A stretch of DNA of 64,000 nt from Methanoculleus frigidifontis (GCF_030464345.1 NZ_VCYH01000002.1:310001-374000), one strand, 5' to 3'. Positions 10,001-18,508 are shown, counted from the first letter of the stretch. A program made the numbers and translations. The notes: generated from the letters alone by a model not told the origin.

Positions 10001-11169
10001 ATGTTGGTCGCGATAATATTCTTCGGCGTGCCGGAAAAGTCGAAGACCCGCTCGGCCGCCTTCATCCAGAGGGCTGCCCGGGCGATCTGCACCGCACGCT
10101 CGTCGATATCGATCCCGTAGAGGTTGCGGGCGAGGATCTTCTTGCAGATCGTCTCCGGGTCGGTGTACTTGCCCTCCGCCTCGTACATCCGGTAGAAGAG
10201 GTCGAAGGCCTCGATGAGGAAGTGGCCGGAACCGCAGGCCGGGTCGAGGAAGGTGATGTTCTCCACGTTCTTCCTCCGCACCGGCGCCCGGTCGGCATCT
10301 TTCACGTAGTACTCCCAAGTATCCGCGAGATCCGAGTCGGGGTACATCCCCATCCAGGTGGCGCCGAGCGAGTTCTGGACGAGGAACTTGACCATGTAGG
10401 GCTCGGTATAGAGCTGGGTTGCCGGGATGATGTCTGCACCCTGGATCTTCGCCTTCTTCGTCCGGACTTTCTCGAAGACCCGGTCTTTCTCCTCGGTGTT
10501 CCAGTACTGGTAAGCCCAGCCGAGGGCATCCGGCGCGGCAAAGACCTCATTCGCCGCCTGGCCGTTGCCGTTCACCGACTCGGTCCCGGAGAGGAAACCG
10601 ATGCATTTTTTGAGAGCCGCGACCGACGGACGGAGCGCCACGCCGGGAGCCTTCGGGTCGAAGAGCAGGGGAAGATACTTCGCGTGCCGGACGAACGCCT
10701 CCTCGAACATCGCAAAAAGCCCGCCGTCCGCACCGCTGCAGCGCTCGGGGTGCCGCTGCACGAGCCGGTTGTGAGCCTGGGATCGCCCACCGTAGACCTC
10801 CTTGGTGAGCACGACCTGCGGATCGATGAGATCCCTGGCCTCCATACACCGGAGCACCAGCAGCCGGTTCGCCCAGGAATAGGCCGTCTCCCGGACAAAC
10901 TCCTCGATGGCCGCCCTCCGGTCGATCCCTACCTCTTCCCGGAGGGTGAGGTAGGCATCGATCACCTCGCGGGCGTGTCGGTCCTCTTCCGATTGATACG
11001 CCACCGCATCGGGCGGAAGAGGGTCGCGATCCCACCAGACACCAAGCGAGTTCATCCTGGCTTCGAGGTCGCCCCCGTGCCAGGTGCCGTGCTCGTCGTA
11101 CCGGCCCTCAAGCAGATGTCTCAGCGCGAGGACGAGCGGTTTTAAGATCTTCTTCTGCTCTGCTTCCAT
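7069..11169 (-). CDS. pglX: BREX adenine-specific DNA methyltransferase PglX
   Basis: A 1,366-residue protein. I chose the ATG at 11169 (MEAEQKKILKPLVLALRHLL), 1 nt after the brxC stop; the longer open frame overlaps brxC. The SAM-binding motif LDPACGSGHFL is at about residue 308, and the catalytic NPPY motif of N6-adenine methyltransferases at 529-532 (NPPYMGSKN). The region after the NPPY motif, roughly residues 535-920 (bases about 8400-9570), is much more AT-rich than both ends of the gene and is probably the target-recognition portion. GC-rich sequence resumes for the C-terminal 450 residues. In type 1 BREX, PglX methylates a non-palindromic site on host DNA. Confidence 0.95.
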   Translation of the reverse strand: MEAEQKKILKPLVLALRHLLEGRYDEHGTWHGGDLEARMNSLGVWWDRDPLPPDAVAYQSEEDRHAREVIDAYLTLREEVGIDRRAAIEEFVRETAYSWANRLLVLRCMEARDLIDPQVVLTKEVYGGRSQAHNRLVQRHPERCSGADGGLFAMFEEAFVRHAKYLPLLFDPKAPGVALRPSVAALKKCIGFLSGTESVNGNGQAANEVFAAPDALGWAYQYWNTEEKDRVFEKVRTKKAKIQGADIIPATQLYTEPYMVKFLVQNSLGATWMGMYPDSDLADTWEYYVKDADRAPVRRKNVENITFLDPACGSGHFLIEAFDLFYRMYEAEGKYTDPETICKKILARNLYGIDIDERAVQIARAALWMKAAERVFDFSGTPKNIIATNIRLPKGKDHLTAFLQKHPEDRPLQPALETIFEGLAHADELGSLLQIEEPVERELRHLRERLGGQTTLSTSGLTGQTSFTGSMTDEDWEAWKDGVIERLAGHFTAEAEAADLVNAFFSQNAGKGVRLFELLSKRYDVVAANPPYMGSKNMNPAFKNFIQKYYPSGKRDLYSAFLLQGFSLTQKNGLIAMITPQTWMFLRSFIELRNQLLQKTTFMNLVHLGPRAFEEIGGEVVSVTLFISQNALPSKNNRFCAYRLVDVQSASEKSKQLVISIESNDGNFFKKVQLDFLKIYESPIPYWVSDEVLTLLGTEKKLPRYGLPFRGLDCGNTSRFLRYTWESGSSSRWVPYCKGGGYSKWWGFDYYEVDWSHDGKRIKSVDNSITPNEQYYFKEHLTYSYVANRNLSVRYVPDGTLVGVKGPGILTTENYKWAVLSILNSRLPTFLLRLTSPGMEFTTGYLQLLTFPNLESFEKSGFLIKLGKITFEYKKFQLSRDLIERNFDYKKDFQTHFNDSYIKELRVSSLIHLLEGNIEYLSILAYGVTPSFVEAVVSETGTPAGWHPLITTYDTIPPLSNDLPEIPQEIPDHLAEHERRNLSPDDIATMRANLRTLYEGGPGAKIGVEDDNTSDDGEEETVAGAYIPIPPETFLEELSQKLQIHPISVYWLLKEGIEQEGWRCIPEEQRITADRFTVMILRMLGHRWPKQIEAGEPIPDWADADGIIPLTSGSGEATLLERVRERIAEEFPGGSPAAIEREFEEVMGKSLEDWLHTEFFKHHTKQFKKRPIAWQVQSGRFTKKQQPAFACMVYYHKLDGDSLYKIKNQYVGPLRQKYETEMRGIEGIPTGSRTETQEKRYRELGDLVAELKVFGDALTEVAESGFLSKALDKIAKKEPLDAWCSIDGKRPAPADQDAFLRQERSYIPDINDGVRVNVVPLQKAGLLAADVIAKKDLEKAISDRAEWRGDERRWCREGKLPKCGWW

Positions 11170-11170
11170 G

Positions 11171-14100
11171 TCACTCGAACTCCACGTCAAACCCGCGCTC
11201 GATGATCCCGCGTACCTTACTATCCAGGGCATCCCGCAGGCAAACCCACTCATCAATAGTGGACACGGTTCTGCGCCCCACATTCTCCCTGAGCGAGATC
11301 TTCTCCTTCGGACGCTCCTTTATGCCCTCTTTCGTCAGTCTTTCCCTCTCGCGGCGAGCAACTTCCGTATCGATCTTCTTCCGAAGATCCTCGACTGCAC
11401 CATTCGCCCTGGAGGGGAGGTTGGCGACCTGTGCCGGCATGGATGCGTTATCAATCTCGGACAACAGCCGCATGAGGGAAGCTCCCCAGCTCTCTGCAAA
11501 CTCGGCGTCGAGGTTCCTCTCCAAAAGCAGATCCGGAAGCGAGGTGTAGGCATCATCAAGGATGTCCCGTGCCGACTGCTTCCAGCCTGCAATGAGTTCT
11601 TTGAGCTCCAGCTCCGCCCGTTGTCGGAGAGAGAGCACCCGGTTCCAGGTCTCAGCATCGGCAAACGATGTACTCATAGCAGCATCCTTCCACGCTGCAA
11701 TGAATTCGCGGATGCCGCTTCCGCTATCCGTCAGGTGTGCGATCCCGTCGAGCTGATTCTTCAGCGCAAACGTTTCGGTGAATGCACGACCCTGTTTCTC
11801 CACGAACGCTGCATGGGCGTGGATGGCTTCATGTCCTTCCTCTAGAACCTCCTGGTTCTGCTCCAGTTCCCGAACCCGATGCACCGGGTTCGTCATCCTG
11901 GCAAGTGTCGTCCACGCCGTCTTCCCGTCAGAAAAAGCGCTTGAGACGGGCATGCCCGAACCTTGAGCCCAGAGTTCCACCGTTCGTACCTGGGCGAGGA
12001 GTGATTCCGCAAGGGTTCCCGCCGCTTCACCGATAGCTGCGGGCGTCTCGTCGATCCTGCGGGTCTTCATGAGGTGGATCAGGAACGTCCGCACCCCTTC
12101 GAGCGTCTCGAGCGGGATCGTCGTCTCTTCAAGTTCGAGCTCCACCCTCCTAAACTGCGACGAGACGCGGAGAGCATCCACCAGTTCGCGGTCGTCCGGA
12201 TTGGTGTAGGTCTTCTTGTTGATGACCACCTTTACGCTGCCCGCCCGAACCAGAGCCGCAACCCCGACCCGAAGGGCGTTTTGATCCCAGCCGAAGGGGG
12301 GCTCTTCAAAGTGTTCAAGGAGCTCTTTTCCGAGAACACGCCGGCCTGCATTCTGTTCGGTAGCCAGGTACATCCGAATCGCATCGAGCACGGGGCTCTG
12401 TGCATTGGCGACGCCCGAGGAGTCATACAGCGCAAGTGCCTTCGCTTCGCTTGAACTCGTCGCTTTCCCGGCAAGCACATCCCGGATCGCCTTTTGATCG
12501 TCGTGAATCCTTACCGGCACGCGGTCAAAGTTGGTGTAGATCCGGGGATAGAAATCAGCCATCACCGAGAGCAGGGCATCCCCTGCACTCTGACCGGGGG
12601 GAATATCCAGTGTCCGCGACGAGCCCCTGAAGATGATCGTCCCCGACCGGATCCCCGTCTTCAGACCGTCAATCACCTTCTTATGGAGTTTCGGCAGATC
12701 GACGGTGTCTCGTTCCTGGGCAAGCTTCCTGGCATCCTCGGACTTGTGGGGGTCTCCCTTCCATCGGTCGATCACCTCTTTCATCGCGACATACCGGGTC
12801 AGATCCTGCTCGAACCCGGGCACCCGACCGGAGAGGAAGAAAATGGTGTTCTGCTCGTCGGTGTGCACGCTATCGGACTGCAGGTCCTGTACCGTCACTC
12901 CACCCACACGCTCAAATGGTGTAATCAGTTTCAGGGTGACTGCTCCGGCAGTGCCGCCGACCTTTTTGTGGTCGATCTCCAGCGTGAACGAGAACTCATG
13001 CCCCTTGAAGCTGACTGCATTCGAACCAAGCCACTTACGCCATTGTGAGTCGCGAATGAAGGATTTCCCAAACACTTCTTCCCGTCCGGAGTATCCCATC
13101 TGCGTTTCAACCGTGCTCACCTCGTCCTCGAACGTCCGGCGCTCACCAGTGAGGAACTCAAACTCCTCCCCGATCTTGGCAACCAATCCCGCCTTCCGGA
13201 GCTTTTCAAGTTCAGGGCGGACCGCCGTGATCGCGCTCGCCAGATCCTCATCCACATCCCGGATCGTCAGCCTGGCGATATTATCGATGGTTCGCGGGAT
13301 ATACGGCAGTTCCCTGATAAGGAACAATGCCTCGGCAACAGCACTGGTAAGCTCGGTCGAGTCCGGAACGACCCTGCTGATACGGGCGATATCGGTACGG
13401 ACATCCGGGCTCACTTCGCCTTCACCGGCGAGATTGTGGTAAATCTCATCAAATCTCACCAGGACACCGGTGTCTTTCTCCAGATAGCGGACTCTTCCCG
13501 CACGGAGAATGTCCTGGGTAATGGCGAGGAGTGTCCGGGTCGATCCGCTCATCTGTTCACCCCGGCCACCCTTCGATCGGAGCGATTTCACAATATCAGG
13601 TATCAGGTGCACCTGATAGGGGAGAAACGGGTAGTAGGTCACGAAGGCGTCTTCGGAACAATCCGGCAGCACCTGTGCGGTATTGGCAAGCTCGCCGATC
13701 CCTTTCAGGCTCCCGCTTCCACACCTCTCATAGAGTGCTGTAAGTGCCTGTCTTCCGCCGGTATTTTTCCGGAGGAGTCGGTTTTCCAATACCTGTTCAA
13801 TATTTTCCGTCGTGAGAGCCGGTTTAAACCGAAACCGTCCCTCGATCTTCTTCATGTCACCCTCAAGAGCACGAGCTTCCTTGTACACCGCACCCATATC
13901 CCCATGGGTGGTCACCAGAACCCAGATCTTGCCCTGTCCTTTGATCGATGCCTCTTCCACAAACGCCTGTAATCGTGCGAGACGACCGGCATTATTCTCT
14001 ATCCACTGCCCGGTCTCGTCCATCACCCACATGAACCGCTGTGGTTTCTTTCTCTCCCTTTCATCCCGCTTGAGATCCTCGAGAATGGTATCGATCAGAT

Positions 14101-14830
14101 AGGTTACGTTGATGATACTGCCGGAATCCGCTTCTTTGAGAGCCTGTTCGACATCATGTGGCGTAGGGAAGATGTCCGGCACGATCTCACTGGCCGCAGC
14201 GAAGAGGTGTTTTCGGAAATATGTCGGATTTTCACGGACATCATCCCATTTTTTGTTAGCACGTCGTTCGACCGCCTTGTGGAGATCCTCAAGCATTCCC
14301 TGACGATCAAGTTCGGCCTCGATCACGCGGGCATAGGTGAGATTACTACAGTAACCACGGGAGAGATAATATTGGGAGAGGAGAAGTTCCGGAAGCTCAC
14401 GGGTCTTGCTGGCCGTGAGAGTATTCAGATTGAACGCAAGCACCTGGGTATCTGATTGATCCATGCGCTTGAGACTTCTCTGTATGGAGGCACTTCGAAT
14501 AGAATCAGGGGGGAGACGCGAAACGAACCGTTCACACGCCGAGACATTCTCGATCACCCGGTTTTCGGCGAGCAGTGCCAGGATCTTGGCGAAGTGGGAC
14601 TTTCCGGATCCAAAATAACCGGAGATCCACATGCCGATCTCGGTCGTCGCCGTCAGGAACGTATCGGTGTAATGTTCAAGAAAATCGTCGAGATACCGCT
14701 CGATCATGGGAGTGACAACATAGCTGCCAATCTCAACGGCAAGCTTATGCTCATTGGCCCGTTCTGCCACTTTGATGACCGGCTCAATCTTTTCTTCAAC
14801 ACGCGTTTCAAAAACGTCTGCAATTTTCAT
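11171..14830 (-). CDS. brxC: BREX P-loop ATPase BrxC
   Basis: A 1,219-residue protein, in the usual BrxC/PglY size range. Walker A is GYFGSGKS at residues 71-78, preceded by the segment EHYTDTFLTATTEIGMWI. Walker B is probably FMWVMDETGQW, about residues 265-275. A long C-terminal region with predicted coiled-coil character (many ELEQNQEVLEEGH-type stretches) follows. BrxC is the large ATPase of the BREX supercomplex. The start codon overlaps the brxB stop as ATGA, and its stop is 1 nt from the pglX start. Confidence 0.95.
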   Translation of the reverse strand: MKIADVFETRVEEKIEPVIKVAERANEHKLAVEIGSYVVTPMIERYLDDFLEHYTDTFLTATTEIGMWISGYFGSGKSHFAKILALLAENRVIENVSACERFVSRLPPDSIRSASIQRSLKRMDQSDTQVLAFNLNTLTASKTRELPELLLSQYYLSRGYCSNLTYARVIEAELDRQGMLEDLHKAVERRANKKWDDVRENPTYFRKHLFAAASEIVPDIFPTPHDVEQALKEADSGSIINVTYLIDTILEDLKRDERERKKPQRFMWVMDETGQWIENNAGRLARLQAFVEEASIKGQGKIWVLVTTHGDMGAVYKEARALEGDMKKIEGRFRFKPALTTENIEQVLENRLLRKNTGGRQALTALYERCGSGSLKGIGELANTAQVLPDCSEDAFVTYYPFLPYQVHLIPDIVKSLRSKGGRGEQMSGSTRTLLAITQDILRAGRVRYLEKDTGVLVRFDEIYHNLAGEGEVSPDVRTDIARISRVVPDSTELTSAVAEALFLIRELPYIPRTIDNIARLTIRDVDEDLASAITAVRPELEKLRKAGLVAKIGEEFEFLTGERRTFEDEVSTVETQMGYSGREEVFGKSFIRDSQWRKWLGSNAVSFKGHEFSFTLEIDHKKVGGTAGAVTLKLITPFERVGGVTVQDLQSDSVHTDEQNTIFFLSGRVPGFEQDLTRYVAMKEVIDRWKGDPHKSEDARKLAQERDTVDLPKLHKKVIDGLKTGIRSGTIIFRGSSRTLDIPPGQSAGDALLSVMADFYPRIYTNFDRVPVRIHDDQKAIRDVLAGKATSSSEAKALALYDSSGVANAQSPVLDAIRMYLATEQNAGRRVLGKELLEHFEEPPFGWDQNALRVGVAALVRAGSVKVVINKKTYTNPDDRELVDALRVSSQFRRVELELEETTIPLETLEGVRTFLIHLMKTRRIDETPAAIGEAAGTLAESLLAQVRTVELWAQGSGMPVSSAFSDGKTAWTTLARMTNPVHRVRELEQNQEVLEEGHEAIHAHAAFVEKQGRAFTETFALKNQLDGIAHLTDSGSGIREFIAAWKDAAMSTSFADAETWNRVLSLRQRAELELKELIAGWKQSARDILDDAYTSLPDLLLERNLDAEFAESWGASLMRLLSEIDNASMPAQVANLPSRANGAVEDLRKKIDTEVARRERERLTKEGIKERPKEKISLRENVGRRTVSTIDEWVCLRDALDSKVRGIIERGFDVEFE

Positions 14831-15396
14831 AAAAGGTCTCCCCTATACATAAATTCGTCAACTTTCTCAAGGAATTGATAGTGCCGAGGACCGGTTAACC
14901 GACCCGGAATGAAGACGATGACCGGACAATTGAGTGCTGACTGAGCATCATTCCACAGGCTCTGCATAATATCCCAGGGACCGGAAACCGGATAGAGAGC
15001 AGAAAGCCGCTCAAGGCTCAATACAGGTCTGCCACTCCCCTCCAGGTCCATCTGCGTCCGAACCGCTTCGGCTATTGCACTGTTCCAGAGCCGCGTCAGA
15101 TCCTCTTTTGCACTCTGTCCCCACTCCGGGTCATTCAGAGCCTCGACAATGTTCTCCACGCCAAATTCAGTAAGAACATCCTGCGTGATTGTAAGAAGAT
15201 CGACAATCCGCACATCGATATCAGGTCTGAGCGCGTTTGTCTGGGTGTGCCATTCCCGGAAAACCGCTTTTTCAGCGGCAATCGGATAGACGATTGCCAG
15301 AAAAGGCACTCCTGACTTTCTCCCGATGAACTCGTACCGTGTCCGAATGCGGGAGACCGCTTCTCCTACTTTCCATTTCCAGTCATCTGTTTTCAT
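14827..15396 (-). CDS. brxB: BREX protein BrxB (DUF1788)
   Basis: A 189-residue protein beginning MKTDDWKWKVGEAV. This ATG overlaps the brxA stop as ATGA, and I prefer it to an in-frame ATG 15 nt upstream. It has DUF1788-type features (FLAIVYPIAAEKAVFREW and PVIVFIPGRLTGPRHYQFL). Size and position, between brxA and brxC, match BREX type 1. BrxB is a small essential component of unknown biochemical role. The 4-nt overlaps on both sides indicate translational coupling. Confidence 0.92.
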   Translation of the reverse strand: MKTDDWKWKVGEAVSRIRTRYEFIGRKSGVPFLAIVYPIAAEKAVFREWHTQTNALRPDIDVRIVDLLTITQDVLTEFGVENIVEALNDPEWGQSAKEDLTRLWNSAIAEAVRTQMDLEGSGRPVLSLERLSALYPVSGPWDIMQSLWNDAQSALNCPVIVFIPGRLTGPRHYQFLEKVDEFMYRGDLL

Positions 15397-16247
15397 TCCG
15401 GACTCTCCCACTCTGCAGGCGTCTGAAGAACGACAGTCTCGCCGACACGTTCAAAATGGATCCTTCGATTCAACCCGAGCTGCTGAAGGTAATGGGCAAT
15501 TTCATCGTCGGTGCACAAGAAAAGGCGCCAGATCGGGTCTTTCAGCACAGTATTCCCCCGCACACCTTCAGCCGTAAGAATATGCAGAATATGTTCAACA
15601 ACAAAGAGCGGCAAAACCGGCTTGGTAAGCCTCTTCTTCTGCTTTCCCGACAACACCCCAAAATCCCTCAAGGATGAGAGAATGATGGTCGAGAGTCGTT
15701 CCCGTGTTGCATCGGTCCACGTGGCAATCTGGGGTTCAGACTCTGCCGATTCATCAAGCATTTTCAGAATGTCGTCAGGTGAAACATCAAGCTGATGAGA
15801 GTTCCATTTGCTCCAGAGTCGTTGCGTGATGAAATCAAACGTCAGGTGATCACGAAGAGCATAGTGTACGTACAGCAGGGAGGTAAACTCCGCACTATGA
15901 GGGGCGACGCGGTATGCCCCAATAAGATCGTTGATAACCCAGTCGGGCAACTGGAAGTACCGGACGCTAAGCATATTCCAAAATCGTTTCCGGCTGAGAA
16001 GCGCTTTTTGCGAGAACAGAGTGCCATTGGTGGCCTGTTCACGAATATTTTCAAGCGGCTCGCCCGCACTCAGCAGAGCAAATACCTTTTCGGACTCTCT
16101 GAGCAGCGCCCCGATGAGATTCCGTGCACAATATGGAGCGGTATCGCGATATTGAAGAGAGTTATTCTGCTGATTGAATGAAGACGGGCTCGAATCCATC
16201 GATTTTATCATCCTAATGTTGGGATTGCATCTCTTTGAATAAGTCAT
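15393..16247 (-). CDS. brxA: BREX protein BrxA (DUF1819)
   Basis: A 284-residue protein of the DUF1819 (BrxA) family, small and helical (SLLYVHYALRDHLTFDFITQRLW). It is the first gene of the BREX operon. BrxA homologues are DNA-binding. Two starts are possible: ATG at 16247 and ATG at 16211 (MIKSMDSS). A TATA-like TTTAAC lies about 35 nt upstream of 16247, so I keep the longer form. A perfect small hairpin lies just upstream (16258-16273). Confidence 0.88.
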   Translation of the reverse strand: MTYSKRCNPNIRMIKSMDSSPSSFNQQNNSLQYRDTAPYCARNLIGALLRESEKVFALLSAGEPLENIREQATNGTLFSQKALLSRKRFWNMLSVRYFQLPDWVINDLIGAYRVAPHSAEFTSLLYVHYALRDHLTFDFITQRLWSKWNSHQLDVSPDDILKMLDESAESEPQIATWTDATRERLSTIILSSLRDFGVLSGKQKKRLTKPVLPLFVVEHILHILTAEGVRGNTVLKDPIWRLFLCTDDEIAHYLQQLGLNRRIHFERVGETVVLQTPAEWESPE

Positions 16248-16257
16248 TTTTCAATTG

Positions 16258-16273
16258 CCTGCTAAAAAGCAGG
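16258..16273. promoter_or_regulatory. Hairpin/palindrome just upstream of the BREX operon
   Basis: CCTGCT-AAAA-AGCAGG forms a perfect 6-bp stem with a 4-nt loop, 11 nt upstream of the brxA start. A TATA-like stretch (TTTAAC on the minus strand) is next to it. Its position between promoter and first gene fits an operator or 5'-leader structure. No regulator gene is adjacent. Confidence 0.35.
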
Positions 16274-16369
16274 GGGAGTTAAAGAAGAACACTTATCCCG
16301 GCAGACCAACATCAGCAATACTGTCTCCTCTTCTCACGAAAAATGTGACCCATCTATAGTACATATCCC

Positions 16370-16660
16370 TCATAACCCTGAATTCAAACTGCCCCTCAAT
16401 ACCCCCGCCTCTCCGGAATCACCCCCCGCACCCCACCCATCGGCTCCTCCATACCCCCGGGCATACCACAGGATCACGTGCAGGTGCATCACCGTCTGCC
16501 CGGCGGCCTCGCCGACGTTCGCGCCGATAGTATACCCATCGGGACGGAACCACTCGTCAAGGAACCGTCTCGCCTCCCGCACAAGGTCCAGCAGTGCGGC
16601 CTGCTCCGCGTCCGTCGCGTCGAAGAACCCGGCGACGTGCCGGAACGAGACGATCAGCAT
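16370..16660 (-). pseudogene. Remnant of a HIT-family nucleotide hydrolase/transferase
   Basis: The frame shows clear HIT-family sequence (FRPDGYTIGANVGEAAGQTVMHLHV). The first ~40 residues of the family are missing, and upstream in-frame sequence has a stop just before the Met. The signature HxHxHxx reads HLHVILWYAR, so the third (nucleophilic) histidine position is lost, as if a codon had been deleted. The C-terminus is glycine-rich and atypical. I regard it as a decayed gene rather than a functional short HIT protein. It lies immediately upstream of the BREX operon. Confidence 0.7.
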
Positions 16661-16773
16661 GCAATGGGATCACGACCGGTACCGATCGCAGCCTGCGTTC
16701 CCGTCCGGAAGGTGCCGGGCCGCCGGTCGTCCTCACGGGTCGCCGCTCGTATCACCGGCTGGAGGCCCGGGCA

Positions 16774-17064
16774 TGCTTGCGGCTGCCGTTTTGGTTAAGC
16801 AATCCTTAAATATCAGGAATTCCGGCCCAATCCTTCGAGAAAACGACCCTCACAGAAGCCCACAGACGGCCGATCTCGGGCAGAGCCATACCAGACATCC
16901 TTCAAAAATTACCCTCGCTCATATCGCCGCTATGGCCTCGCGATCCTGCCGTTTTCCGGCAATCGGAGCGAAATGCAACGTTTAATTCCAGAACCGAAAT
17001 TTGACCTCAGAACCCTTCGCTAAAATCGAAAAATAAGCCCAATTTACCCTTCGTTCAGAACGAA
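16774..17064 (+). repeat. Dispersed ~324-bp repeat, copy A
   Basis: This shares its order of blocks with four copies at 44.7-47.4 kb: GGCTGCCGTTTTGGTTAAGC, then a TATA-like box (CCTTAAATATC), then ACCCTCACAGAAGCCCACAG, CATACCAGACATCC and a CATATCGCCG block. A TGCCG-TTTTC-CGGCA hairpin follows at 16947-16961, and the copy ends in TAAAATCGAAAAATAA. This copy is single, not tandem, and ends about 20 bp before the stop of the convergent-side gene at 17086. Confidence 0.8.
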
Positions 17065-17085
17065 AAGAGAGGGAGTATCCCTCCC

Positions 17086-17589
17086 TCACCCCAGCGCCGG
17101 CACGCTGTCCGCCCAGGTCTCCACCGTGGTCCGGATAGCGTCGTCCTGGTAGCTCGTGATCCGGACTGCATCACGGCTGAACGTGACGTAGTAGATCTCG
17201 CCGGACGGGTCGTGGCACTTGAGCTGGCACGAGTAGGTGTCGCCGGCTGCGTCGCGGACGGCATCCCCACCCATCGCTGCCTCGAGGGCGGCGTTGCCCA
17301 TCAGCTCCGTCGCGACGGCACCGAACGCGGCGACGCTCGGCGCCCGTGCGGAGATCCGGCCGACGGTCTTCGCAGCGCCGTCCTCGTAGATCACCTTCGC
17401 GGTGTAGGACTCGCGGTTGCGGGAGACGCCGTCATACGTGACGCCGCCCTCGACGTAGTCCACGCACCCGAAGGGGTTGTCGTTCAGCACCGACGCGACG
17501 AGCGCGTCGAACGTAGCGATGTCGGCGATCGGGACGGTGAGTTCCCGGACCGCCGTCTTGGTGTTGTTGGTCTCGACAAAGTCTGCCAT
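17086..17589 (-). CDS. Hypothetical protein, possibly virus-derived
   Basis: A 167-residue protein without signal peptide or membrane segment. It has a regular beta-rich composition (REIT/VTFSRDAVRITSYQDD, TYSCQLKCHDPSGEIYYVTF). I do not recognise a named family. The ATG at 17589 follows a short AT-rich promoter-like stretch (about 17625-17660). Next to a small coiled-coil/membrane gene (17857) and close to repeats, it fits a provirus remnant such as a structural or tail-associated protein, but this is inference only. Confidence 0.55.
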   Translation of the reverse strand: MADFVETNNTKTAVRELTVPIADIATFDALVASVLNDNPFGCVDYVEGGVTYDGVSRNRESYTAKVIYEDGAAKTVGRISARAPSVAAFGAVATELMGNAALEAAMGGDAVRDAAGDTYSCQLKCHDPSGEIYYVTFSRDAVRITSYQDDAIRTTVETWADSVPALG

Positions 17590-17856
17590 TGGTTTCTCTC
17601 CTGCCTGCCGAGTCCCGGGATGACAGACAATACTACAATATTACCCACGAAGATATTAATCTGCCTTGACCGGGTGGGGAGGGGCGGCGATCCCGATGCT
17701 GGAGAAGGGAATTATGCAGTCTTCAAGAGCCTATCACGTCGCCGGAAGGCTTCCGGTGAAGGGAGCGGCAGCCGGGATCGTGTCCTGCACGATAATTACC
17801 TCAAGTAATACTTATCCCCCGCCGGCGCCTACCCTCTCTCACGGAGGAATGCGAGG

Positions 17857-18102
17857 ATGCCGGAGGAGAAGACGACCCGGGAGATGGTCTACGAGATCAG
17901 CAGGGACGTGAAGTGGATCTGCAGGACGCTTGGGGAGATGCAGGAGCAGGCCGGCGACCACGAAGACCGCCTGCGGAGCCTCGAGGGCTGGCGGGAGCGG
18001 AAGACCGGGGAAGAGCAGCGAGCGTGCCGGATCGGCGCCGGTGCCGGCGGGCTCGTCGGCGGCGTCGTGGCGGTGCTGGTCCGGGTGATCGGCGGGTGGT
18101 AG
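17857..18102 (+). CDS. Small coiled-coil protein with one C-terminal membrane segment (holin/XhlA-like architecture)
   Basis: An 81-residue protein. The charged N-terminal helix (about residues 1-55, including VYEISRDVKWICRTL) can form a coiled coil. It is followed by a single hydrophobic glycine-rich segment (residues 62-79, GGLVGGVVAVLVRVI). This architecture is common among phage XhlA/holin-like proteins, but the sequence alone does not prove that. A purine-rich GGAGG ribosome-binding stretch lies 10-15 nt before the ATG. Confidence 0.55.
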   Translation: MPEEKTTREMVYEISRDVKWICRTLGEMQEQAGDHEDRLRSLEGWRERKTGEEQRACRIGAGAGGLVGGVVAVLVRVIGGW

Positions 18103-18150
18103 GAGACTCACATCGACCGCCACCCTCGCCTGCACCGGGTCGAGGCGGGA

Positions 18151-18195
18151 TCACCGCACCCCCTCCTCCCGATTCCACTCCCGAAACACTCCGCC
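18151..18195 (-). pseudogene. 3' remnant of a small zinc-ribbon gene
   Basis: The last 13 codons before the stop at 18151 read GVFREWNREEGVR, nearly identical to the end (ARLVREWNRGKGVR) of the zinc-ribbon gene at 22165-22317. The rest of the gene is absent: the sequence upstream in its reading direction is replaced by the 10-bp minisatellite. It is a truncated paralogue. Confidence 0.6.
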
Positions 18196-18232
18196 CGGCG
18201 CTCATCACTCATATTCGATCAGATCTTCTTAT

Positions 18233-18424
18233 TCATTCATCTCTCATTCATCTCTCATTCATCTCTCATTCATCTCTCATCCATCTCTCATCCATCTCTC
18301 ATCCATCTCTCATCCATCTCTCATCTATCTCTCATCCATCTCTCATCCATCTCTCATCCATCTCTCATTCATCTCTCATCCATCTCTCATCCATCTCTCA
18401 TTCATCTCTCATTCATCTCTCATT
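18233..18424. repeat. 10-bp minisatellite, about 19 copies
   Basis: A tandem array of a 10-bp unit, TCTCATCCAT or TCTCATTCAT, about 190 bp long. The plus strand of the array contains no G at all. Units differ almost only at one C/T position. It lies between a truncated zinc-ribbon remnant and the 3' end of the AlbA_2 gene. Confidence 0.95.
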
Positions 18425-18508
18425 TTCCCACGCCAGGGGGGCATCTGCCCGGTTTCCGACCCGGATCAGCCCCCTACTTTGCCGGAACGCTCTGGAAATA
18501 TCCACACA

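Noticed and set aside
18233-18424. Minisatellite as a CRISPR array
   Set aside because: The units are 10 bp and directly adjacent, with no spacers and no cas genes in the window.
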